DNA of 24,663 nucleotides from CAYLRY01 sp964386535 (GTDB lineage: Bacteria > Chloroflexota > Dehalococcoidia > Dehalococcoidales > UBA3254). The stretch's first letter is position 1; every line of letters begins with the position of its first letter. The notes under the pieces were generated by a model that saw only the letters and a list, made by a program, of their open reading frames with translations, had not been told where the DNA came from and searched no databases. The position numbers and the translations under genes are program-made. The stretch lies in the NCBI GenBank assembly GCA_964386535.1, contig CAYLRY010000044.1, positions 1 to 24,663 on the forward strand. The letters run 5' to 3'. This document shows, in pieces, positions 7,708 through 14,369 of this stretch.

Positions 7708-9201
7708 TTAATATAATAAACGATTTTGCACATAAGATAAAGCCTCTTCGCGGGTAGCAAGTTCGCCTGCCGCCTGGGCTTCCTTAACTGATTCCAAAAT
7801 CAAACGAATTCGAGGGCCGGGTTTTAAACCGAAAAGGTTGATTAAGTCGTGTCCGTCAATTAAACGGACAGGAGTAACAGCTATTTCCTGCCTGAGGCTT
7901 TCTTCTAAAACGTAGTTCACTCGGTTTGTATGCCATTGCCAGTCTTCCGCTTCCAGCCGTGGGCCGCGTGCAGCCAGATGATCTGCCAGGCTTAAGAAGA
8001 GAATATCCAAACCAGCCAGCCCTGTATCACGGAAATACCGGTATACAGCTTTTTTAGAAGGTAAGCCGGTTTGGCTCATCTGAGTAGGGCGTAAATGATA
8101 ACGCACCATCAATTCTACCAGCCGTATCTCTTTATTACTGAAACGCAATCTCTCCATAATACCGGCAACCAACTCAGCACCCTGTTCGCTATGGCCGTAA
8201 AACCTGATTTTATCGTTTGCTATAATCTTGGTCTCCGGTTTGGCTATATCATGAAGCAGAGCGGCTAATCTTAAGAGCGATGCCCGGGTACTTCCGTTTC
8301 CTACCTGGCTGCGAAAATGAAGGTCTATTTTATCAGACCAGGGAACTCTAGTTAAAACCCCTGGAACAGTATGTTCCCATGAATCCCTCCGCAGCAAAAA
8401 ATCTACTGCCCTCACAGTCTCAAGGGCATGATCTAAAACGTGCCAGTGATGCTCTTTTGGTTGCTCAAATCCCCGACCCAGCTCCAATTCAGGGAAAATA
8501 GCTGTCAACAAACCTAGCTCATCCATTCTGCGTATATACCGACCGGCTTTGTCTACCGCCAAAAGGCGTAACAACTCTTCCCTTATCCTTTCACCTGCTG
8601 CTTGCGTTATCAGCCGGCTAGCACTGCGAACCAGTTCTTCTGTCTCCTGGGTGAGTTTGAAATCAAGCTCAGCTTCCAGGCGTACTGCCCGTAGAAGACG
8701 GGCTGGATCATCCACAAAGACGGTCTTATTTACGGCCTTAATAACCCGCTTTTCCAGATCATTTATTCCGTCAAAGGGATCCAGGATCCGGCAGGACCCC
8801 GGATCCTGTATGAGGGAATTTAATTCGATGGCCATGGCATTAATAGTAAAATCCCGGCGCTTCAAGTCTGTCAGGATGTCTCCGGCAAAGGATGAAAAGT
8901 CAATATACCATACACCTTCAGCCCCAGACACAGGCCCTCCAGGAAAGACTACCCTGCTGATCTTATTTATTTCATCCAGCAAAACATACTTGCCTCCCAG
9001 ATTGCCGGCTATCTCATAAGCTACAATTTTCGCATCACCGGATACAGCAAAATCCAGGTCAGCGGTTGACCTGCCCAGTAATTTATCGCGAATAAACCCA
9101 CCAACCAGATACGCCACTAATTCCCGCTGAATAAGTTCCCGGTTAACTTTTTCCAGCAGCAATGTAACTTCTGGTTCCAGTGGTATTTTGAACCTGTTCA
9201 T
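7708..9201 (-). CDS. cca: CCA tRNA nucleotidyltransferase / poly(A) polymerase family, with HD domain
   Basis: Class II nucleotidyltransferase that most likely adds or repairs the 3' CCA of tRNAs. 497 residues. The head domain shows LVGGFIRDKLLGRSTADLDF (GG-x-x-R-D and the DLD metal pair) and KRRDFTINAMAIEL. The neck region has DPARLLRAVRLEAELDF. An HD hydrolase domain follows (LRLAALLHDIAKPETK, then VRYHLRP). The HD-bearing form is common in Firmicutes, Chloroflexota and cyanobacteria. Members of this family can be CCA-adding, A-adding or poly(A) polymerases; the sequence alone does not settle which. The start ATG is at 9201. The gene heads the run cca-secD-secF. Confidence 0.9.
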   Translation of the reverse strand: MNRFKIPLEPEVTLLLEKVNRELIQRELVAYLVGGFIRDKLLGRSTADLDFAVSGDAKIVAYEIAGNLGGKYVLLDEINKISRVVFPGGPVSGAEGVWYIDFSSFAGDILTDLKRRDFTINAMAIELNSLIQDPGSCRILDPFDGINDLEKRVIKAVNKTVFVDDPARLLRAVRLEAELDFKLTQETEELVRSASRLITQAAGERIREELLRLLAVDKAGRYIRRMDELGLLTAIFPELELGRGFEQPKEHHWHVLDHALETVRAVDFLLRRDSWEHTVPGVLTRVPWSDKIDLHFRSQVGNGSTRASLLRLAALLHDIAKPETKIIANDKIRFYGHSEQGAELVAGIMERLRFSNKEIRLVELMVRYHLRPTQMSQTGLPSKKAVYRYFRDTGLAGLDILFLSLADHLAARGPRLEAEDWQWHTNRVNYVLEESLRQEIAVTPVRLIDGHDLINLFGLKPGPRIRLILESVKEAQAAGELATREEALSYVQNRLLY

Positions 9202-9250
9202 GTTCTTTTATTAAGGGTAACCTTAAATTTAATTCCCTAACCTCCAGATA

Positions 9251-9271
9251 TTGTTAAGAAGTACTTAACAA
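9251..9271. promoter_or_regulatory. inverted repeat upstream of cca
   Basis: TTGTTAAG-aagta-CTTAACAA is a perfect 8-bp inverted repeat with a 5-base spacer, 50 bases upstream of the cca start and well placed for an operator. The regulator is unknown. The rest of 9202-9440 is AT-rich with nothing else recognised. Confidence 0.35.
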
Positions 9272-9445
9272 CAAAAGCTTCTTAATCAACCACACAAACC
9301 CTGACCTGATCATAAATCCTGGACTGGATATCTCGTGACGGAACACCGGCTTTCGTCTGTATAAATATTATAACCATTTTTATGCAAATCCTTATCAGCC
9401 GATTTTTCCTTATTATCTTCTCATTACCCCTTAAAACATAAATAT

Positions 9446-9476
9446 CCCCTCCTTTACAGCCTGGATAAAGGAGGGG
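9446..9476 (-). terminator. hairpin downstream of peptide deformylase gene
   Basis: CCCCTCCTTTA (9446-9456) pairs perfectly with TAAAGGAGGGG (9466-9476) around a 9-base loop, starting 28 bases beyond the def stop. On the minus strand it is followed by A/T-rich sequence (ATATTTATG) rather than a full T tract. Confidence 0.65.
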
Positions 9477-9503
9477 AAATATAAAATCCTATCAATTGAA
9501 GAA

Positions 9504-9995
9504 TCAGGTTTTAGATTCTACAGGTTCAATCTTGGTAAGTTTATCCGAACTTTCCAGTCTATCAATATACAGGACTCCATTCAAATGGTCTATTTCATGT
9601 TCCAGAGCCTGCGCTAAGAGTTCTTCGCCCTTAATACGAATCTCCTTGTAGTTCTCATCCCGAGCTTTTACCGTCACAGTAACAGACCGCTTCACTTTAC
9701 CTGAGTAACCTGGAATGCTCAAACACCTTTCGTCCAGTTCCCGCTCGCCAGATTTCTTGATTATCTCAGGATTAATTAATACAATATCTTCAGCATCCTC
9801 GTCCGGCAGGCAAATGACCACTATGCGTAAAGATACGCCTACCTGAGGCGCCGCCAGACCTACACCATTAGCTTCGTGCATAGTCTCAATCATATCCTCA
9901 ATCAGGTTCCGGATAGAGGGATCGATACGGGCTATTTTTTTTGCCTTTTGCCGTAAAACCGGATCCGGCAGAGTCCTGATTGGAATGGTTGCCAT
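9504..9995 (-). CDS. def: peptide deformylase
   Basis: Metalloenzyme that removes the N-formyl group from nascent proteins. 163 residues, the usual length. Motif I GVGLAAPQVG (44-53), motif II ERCLSIPGYSG (89-99) with metal ligand Cys91, and motif III ALEHEIDHLNG (130-140) with His133, Glu134 and His137 are all present. Motif II is normally EGCLS; here arginine (90) replaces glycine, a conservative-looking but noticeable departure. The catalytic residues are intact, so an active enzyme is expected. It is flanked by two long AT-rich gaps, so it is probably transcribed alone. A GGGGAG box lies about 11 bases before the ATG. Confidence 0.95.
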   Translation of the reverse strand: MATIPIRTLPDPVLRQKAKKIARIDPSIRNLIEDMIETMHEANGVGLAAPQVGVSLRIVVICLPDEDAEDIVLINPEIIKKSGERELDERCLSIPGYSGKVKRSVTVTVKARDENYKEIRIKGEELLAQALEHEIDHLNGVLYIDRLESSDKLTKIEPVESKT

Positions 9996-10256
9996 CTTTC
10001 AATTTTCTCCCCACTGGTTGAGATATTGATATTTCTTCATCCGTCTAATTTTAACAAATATTCATAGTAGAGTACAAACCTTCTATCTTTTTACCTGGTA
10101 ATTCCAGTTGGAACAAGATATTCCGAATCGTTGCCGCGGATGTGATCAAAATTGGCGTAATCATGGCTTTGCTATTAAAAAGATGTAAAAAGTCACTTTA
10201 ATACTACCATAGCCGTCTTTTTATAAAGAAAAACTTGATACGGATTTAAAATCCAC

Positions 10257-10303
10257 CATCATATAGTCTCAATTAAGTATAAGGTTTCTGCACTTATATG
10301 ATG
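10257..10303. repeat. imperfect stem with 9-bp arms in a long AT-rich gap
   Basis: CATCATATA (10257-10265) and TATATGATG (10295-10303) are perfect inverted arms 29 bases apart. They lie in the 504-base gap 9996-10499, which is otherwise very AT-rich and holds no ORF, tRNA or repeat that I recognise. Function unknown. Confidence 0.3.
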
Positions 10304-10435
10304 AAAATATTCAGGCTCGTTTACGATATATAGATTATTTTGTTATTATTTATTTTAATATAAATTTTTATATTTTATAAATCTTATGAGGTTGGACTAA
10401 GTATCGATTATACTGCTATACCCTCATCCATCTCT

Positions 10436-10476
10436 TTGATATTAACCTTAATTATACGGTAATATGTTTATATAAT
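10436..10476 (+). promoter_or_regulatory. candidate promoter(s) for the plus-strand GT-C-like gene
   Basis: Two overlapping sigma70-type options: TTGATA (10436-10441) with TAATAT (10460-10465) at an 18-base spacer, or a poor -35 (TTAATT, 10448-10453) with a perfect TATAAT (10471-10476) at 17 bases. Both precede the ATG at 10500. Confidence 0.4.
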
Positions 10477-10499
10477 TTGCTGATTGACGAAAAGAGCGC

Positions 10500-11861
10500 A
10501 TGAAAATCCTGAAAAATAATTTCCCCCTTTTAGTGCTGGGTTTGATACTGGCACTGGCCGCCATTATGCGATTTGGGGTTGCTCAGCTTTTAACTGGACC
10601 TGATGTGGCACAGTTCTGGGCTTTTGCCGAGGCTTTCAGACTTTACGGCCTGGATTTCTACCGTTATGCTGAGGCAGAGTTGGAATTATTCCCTTTCCCC
10701 TACTGGAGTTATGTTTATCCCCCTGTCTGGTTGCTGATACTGGCACTGGCTTTACTGGCTGCACCTGACAGCCTGGCCACCGATACGCTGGTAAATGACG
10801 GTTGGCGGCTGGCCATGAAAACTCCCATTATACTGGCGGACCTGGCAATTGGGGTGATACTGTACCGCGCAGCTTCTGGATCAAGATATCGCAAAATTTT
10901 TTTTGCTGCTGTCTGGCTTCTTAATCCTGCCCCCTGGTACAACTCCTCTATTTTTGGACAATTTGATGCTATTGCCACAGCCTTCCTGCTTGGTTCAATC
11001 GTTTTATTAGAAAGAGGTAGTGATAGATGGTCGTTTTTACTGGCTGTCCTGGCTGGAATGACCAAACAACACACCCTGATACCAGTAGCCTTCATGCTGG
11101 TGGCCTGTATAAGGTTAATGAGCTGGAGGCGTTTGTTGAGCAATATTGGTTTGATGGCTGGCTTGGCGGTGGTTATCTCTCTGCCCTTCATTATTACCGG
11201 AAACATCTGGGAATATCTGCGATTAGTTGTTTTTCCAGCTCAAGCACCCGATTATCAGTATCCTATTATGTACACTTTTAATGCCGGGGCAGCCATACTC
11301 ACCTTGCTGCATGATATGCTGGGGTGGGAAACCATTGGCCCTATGTATTTCAGCGTGCCTGTTCTTGGCATAGCCATGATTGGTGCGCTGGTACGGTGTT
11401 ATTTTAAAAAAATAGAGATCTTGAGAGGAGCTTTAATCGGAATACTTCTTTTTGTGACCTTTTTTTACCGTATTAATTACCAGTACCTGGTAGTAGTCAT
11501 AGCCCTGGCCTTATTAATAGCCTCCAGAACAACCTGCAAAAGCGAGAGGGCTCTAACCCTGGCGCTGGCAATATTCCCAGCAGGGTGGCTGTGGATGATC
11601 AATGTATCAGCCTGGTCAGTTTACCTTCTTCCTTATCACAGAGAAATCATTCCTGTCTTTGAAAAGCTAGGGTTAAATCACCAGGATTTGCCGGACTGGG
11701 CTTATGTCGCCTTCACCTGTGCTTTTACAGTCCTGGTAATAACCTACATTGTTCAAGCACTATTCCGCTGGCGGTGTCCGCTGGGATCTTTCCTGTCCGC
11801 GGACCAGAGAAACAACGATAAGAATGCCCATAGCAATCAAGAGGCAATTGCGGAAAAATAG
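10500..11861 (+). CDS. polytopic GT-C-like membrane protein, putative lipid-linked-sugar glycosyltransferase
   Basis: 453 residues with about ten hydrophobic spans and short loops. After the first span comes LTGPDVAQFWAFAEAF, an acidic first loop of the kind used by GT-C enzymes, then YWSYVYPPVW. Later come LLNPAPWYNSSIFGQFDAIA, where N-P and G-Q-x-D are hallmarks of the mannosyltransferase/GT87 clan, and GMTKQHTLIPVAFML (the TK-P motif). These support transfer of a sugar from a polyprenyl-phosphate donor on the outer membrane face; donor and acceptor are unknown. The last 102 bases overlap, tail to tail, the 3' end of a second GT-C-like gene on the other strand. The ribosome binding site is weak. 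Confidence 0.75.
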   Translation: MKILKNNFPLLVLGLILALAAIMRFGVAQLLTGPDVAQFWAFAEAFRLYGLDFYRYAEAELELFPFPYWSYVYPPVWLLILALALLAAPDSLATDTLVNDGWRLAMKTPIILADLAIGVILYRAASGSRYRKIFFAAVWLLNPAPWYNSSIFGQFDAIATAFLLGSIVLLERGSDRWSFLLAVLAGMTKQHTLIPVAFMLVACIRLMSWRRLLSNIGLMAGLAVVISLPFIITGNIWEYLRLVVFPAQAPDYQYPIMYTFNAGAAILTLLHDMLGWETIGPMYFSVPVLGIAMIGALVRCYFKKIEILRGALIGILLFVTFFYRINYQYLVVVIALALLIASRTTCKSERALTLALAIFPAGWLWMINVSAWSVYLLPYHREIIPVFEKLGLNHQDLPDWAYVAFTCAFTVLVITYIVQALFRWRCPLGSFLSADQRNNDKNAHSNQEAIAEK

Positions 11862-13055
11862 CACAGCTACCTCCGGATTATTCATAAGCGTAAGGTTAAT
11901 ATAGTTCCACGGGAAAAGATAATAAGTAAGTGCGCCTGCAATCAAAAAAGCAATCAGGACAGACAGCCAGGTACGTTCGGAGAACAGGGGGATTAACGGG
12001 ATAAGCCAGATCATATACTGAGGAGATAAGATTTTACTGGAGCATATAACTATAAGAATTGCCAACATGGAAAAAGCACTGAGCTGTAATATTCTGGGAT
12101 TGCCTTTCTTTGTTCGCAGGTAAATTAAACAATAAGCTAAAACCAACAAAATTCCCAGTATAACAGTAGATACTTTAGATAGGACATCGGCAGAAGGACC
12201 TAATACATTCCATGATCCATAACCAAAGCCTGTATTAATAGATATCAAACCCAGTTTATCAGCCGCCAGCAAGAATGAACTGTAAATACTTTCCACCTGA
12301 ATACCTCTCAAAGCATGATAATCATACAGCGTCTTAAGGCTTGCCGGGCTCGAAATCAGAAATGGTAGTAATACAATCAAAATGACAGCGCTAAATATCA
12401 TCAGACCCTGCCATAGATGTTTCCATTGACTGTTGCGTAAATAATGAATCAGGAACACAGGAGCTATCACCACTGGAAATATTTTGGTCAGGGTAGCCAG
12501 AGCCAACACTACCCAGGAGGTTTTATGCTTACCTGCCCAGAAGATGTAAATTGACAGCAAACTCATTACAGCCGGGAAAAGATCATATTGTTGACCAATG
12601 ATAGGTCCCATAGCCAGAATACACAGTGTATATATCATAAGGAAAATCCAGGGAGGGTTCGCTGTTTTACGGGCTACGGCATAAATTATTAATATACCTA
12701 TAATATCTATAATGACTACTTCAGCCTGATAGTATATCGAGAACGAAGACCACGTGGAGGCGACCAAGCGCGGCAAAATAAAAAACAGAAGTGAAAAAGG
12801 TGGATATTCCAGAGTGAAATCCTGGTATGGTATATTCCCTTCCAGCACTCTGGATGCAAAACCGAAATAGATGCCTGTGGCTGAATACTGCATTTTATAG
12901 ATAGTTTGAAATAGTACTATAAAGATGAACAGATGAGCCAGAATAAACAGGACCAGTTGCCAGCGGTGATGGATCCCGGTAAAGATTTGCCGGGATCCTT
13001 TATTATTCTTTAATTCTGTAGCCAGGGAATTGTTCATGAAGTATTGATTTTTCAC
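11760..13055 (-). CDS. glycosyltransferase 87-like (DUF2029-type) membrane protein
   Basis: About 431 residues with 10 or more hydrophobic spans. Marks of the GT87/DUF2029 group: first loop VLEGNIPYQDFTLEYPPFS, GPIIGQQYDLFPAVMSLL (I-G-Q-x-x-D), LATLTKIFPVVIAPVFL and SSKILSPQYMIWLIPL near the end. It probably transfers a sugar from a polyprenyl-linked donor to a cell-surface glycolipid or glycan; the substrate is unknown. The start is uncertain: GTG at 13055, inside a small dyad, or ATG at 13037; neither has a good ribosome binding site. It lies 19 bases after the lipoprotein gene on the same strand and may be cotranscribed. Its 3' end overlaps the convergent GT-C-like gene by 102 bases, and the two proteins share clan motifs. 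Confidence 0.8.
   Translation of the reverse strand: MKNQYFMNNSLATELKNNKGSRQIFTGIHHRWQLVLFILAHLFIFIVLFQTIYKMQYSATGIYFGFASRVLEGNIPYQDFTLEYPPFSLLFFILPRLVASTWSSFSIYYQAEVVIIDIIGILIIYAVARKTANPPWIFLMIYTLCILAMGPIIGQQYDLFPAVMSLLSIYIFWAGKHKTSWVVLALATLTKIFPVVIAPVFLIHYLRNSQWKHLWQGLMIFSAVILIVLLPFLISSPASLKTLYDYHALRGIQVESIYSSFLLAADKLGLISINTGFGYGSWNVLGPSADVLSKVSTVILGILLVLAYCLIYLRTKKGNPRILQLSAFSMLAILIVICSSKILSPQYMIWLIPLIPLFSERTWLSVLIAFLIAGALTYYLFPWNYINLTLMNNPEVAVLFFRNCLLIAMGILIVVSLVRGQERSQRTPPAE
12971..13005 (+). terminator. intragenic hairpin with T-rich tail on the plus strand
   Basis: GGATCCCGG (12971-12979) pairs perfectly with CCGGGATCC (12990-12998) and is followed on the plus strand by TTTATTATTCTTT. 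It sits within the first ~30 codons of the minus-strand GT87-like gene. As a terminator it would act on antisense transcripts. In the sense mRNA it would be a structure near the start codon. Confidence 0.4.
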
Positions 13056-13070
13056 CTGATCTTATCAGGT
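13054..13070. repeat. small dyad between the lipoprotein gene and the GT87-like gene
   Basis: ACCTGAT-CTT-ATCAGGT is a perfect 7-bp inverted repeat with a 3-base loop, filling the 19-base gap between the two minus-strand genes and including the candidate GTG start. It could limit readthrough or mask the start. Confidence 0.4.
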
Positions 13071-13074
13071 TCTC

Positions 13075-14229
13075 TTATTTTTTCTTCCGCTTCCGAAACA
13101 TTATCCAGAAAATTAAGCCGCCGATAATAATCCATAAGGGACTAAAAATTCCCAGCCAGATAAGTATATTCACCAGAGCACGGCCAAAAATGGTGAGGCC
13201 GTTCCAGGCGCTGCGCGCAACACTGCCTGGGCTCCAGCTCCCCTCCACTTTAATATACCCATCTCTGGTTACTTCATTAGTATAACCTTTATCATCAGTA
13301 ACTTTGAAAGTCACCCTGTAAACCCCCGGGGTTTGATAGCTATACCGTGGATTTTTCTCAATGCTGTTGTTTCCGTCACCAAAATCCCAATGATAGTTGT
13401 AAGGTGCAAATCCGCCTGTAACCTCAGGCGTGAAAAAGATGTCGTCACCAGTATTTACCAATACTTTATTGGCGCTGAATTTAAGGTTGATCATTGCGCC
13501 ACTGAGCTTAATATTAATCAATGACATAGCTGCCGTTCGTTCCAGGTACTGTATGCGGCCTTTTACCTGCTCAATATCCCCTCTAACCGTGGTGAGTTCT
13601 CTCTGTATGCTCAATATATCTTCGGTCTTCTCAGCCTTCTCCATAATTTTTAACAATTGTGCTTCCGTAGCCTCAAGATTCTTGACTTTTGAATTCAGGT
13701 CTGTGTATTCCTCTGTTACGTCCTGGGAAGAGGTACTCTCATTTATTATTTCCATAGCCAGAGCACGCAGGGCTAAAATCGTACCATTATAGCGCCCGGC
13801 AGGCACACGGATAGAAATACTGCCGAATATTCTTTCACCTTCTTTCCATTTTTGGGAATCTACCACATATCCCCCGGAATCGCCTGCAATCCGCGATATT
13901 TCATCGATAGCTGAAGTAATATCCTGGACCACCATCTCCATTCCGCCGGTACGCACTACCATGCGTTCCATGGTACTGGCGCTCGCATTTGTTATACTGC
14001 TGTAAGTGACTCCGGAATGATCACCGGAATATTGGACTTTCCCCCTTTCACCAGAAGCCATCGGACTGGATGCAGTATAGGCATAAGTGGTAGGCGCCGG
14101 CCTGTTTGCTGAAACGGTACCCAATCCCTGTGATGAATCTTTGACAGTCATCGGCGTAATACTGGAACTACAGGCTGCGGCAGCCAGCAATACCATTATT
14201 AGGCTAAGTCCAACCAGGAATTTTTTCAT
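13075..14229 (-). CDS. DUF4349-type lipoprotein with PKD domain and C-terminal membrane span
   Basis: 384 residues from the ATG at 14229, set by an AGGAGG box 7-12 bases upstream; the frame is open further 5' but has no matching site there. Residues 1-19 are a lipoprotein signal ending AAAAC, with Cys20 the likely lipidated residue. A low-complexity Ser/Thr-rich stretch follows. Then comes a DUF4349-like region: GGMEMVVQDITSAIDEISRI, GSISIRVPAGRYNG, SSQDVTEEYTDLNSKVKNLE and a coiled coil through TTVRGDIEQVKGRIQYLE. Next is a PKD-type beta-sandwich (YHWDFGDGNNS, then YSYQTPGVYRVTFKVTD), then a final span (LVNILIWLGIFSPLWIIIGG) and RKRKKK. The protein would be tethered at both ends outside the membrane. 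Its role is unknown; cell-surface contact or envelope organisation is a guess from the PKD domain. Confidence 0.8.
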   Translation of the reverse strand: MKKFLVGLSLIMVLLAAAACSSSITPMTVKDSSQGLGTVSANRPAPTTYAYTASSPMASGERGKVQYSGDHSGVTYSSITNASASTMERMVVRTGGMEMVVQDITSAIDEISRIAGDSGGYVVDSQKWKEGERIFGSISIRVPAGRYNGTILALRALAMEIINESTSSQDVTEEYTDLNSKVKNLEATEAQLLKIMEKAEKTEDILSIQRELTTVRGDIEQVKGRIQYLERTAAMSLINIKLSGAMINLKFSANKVLVNTGDDIFFTPEVTGGFAPYNYHWDFGDGNNSIEKNPRYSYQTPGVYRVTFKVTDDKGYTNEVTRDGYIKVEGSWSPGSVARSAWNGLTIFGRALVNILIWLGIFSPLWIIIGGLIFWIMFRKRKKK

Positions 14230-14320
14230 AATTTCTCCTCCTTTCTTTGTCCGGCCATGCTGAAAAAAATCAAATTCTGAATGATAAAGTAAAAATCTGT
14301 AAAAAAAGTTAATCAATTTA

Positions 14321-14368
14321 GCGGGCTCTAAATTACTAACGGAAAAATTGCTAAAAAGTTAGCCCCGC
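14321..14368 (-). terminator. possible terminator hairpin after priA
   Basis: GCGGGCT (14321-14327) pairs with AGCCCCGC (14361-14368) with one bulged C and a long loop, immediately after the priA stop. A T run (AAAAAAA at 14301-14307 on the plus strand) follows only some 13 bases later on the minus strand. Alternative pairing CTAAC/GTTAG exists within the loop region. Weak call. Confidence 0.35.
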
Positions 14369-14369
14369 T

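Noticed and set aside
8549..9019. 156-codon plus-strand ORF opposite cca
   Set aside because: Antisense shadow of a well-conserved gene; Ser/Arg-rich composition typical of a reversed frame.
10715..11206. 163-codon minus-strand ORF opposite the plus-strand GT-C-like gene
   Set aside because: Antisense shadow; the plus frame has coherent membrane spans and family motifs.
14230..14316. 29-residue N-terminal extension of the lipoprotein
   Set aside because: The ATG at 14229 follows AGGAGG and gives a perfect lipoprotein signal; the extension would spoil it.
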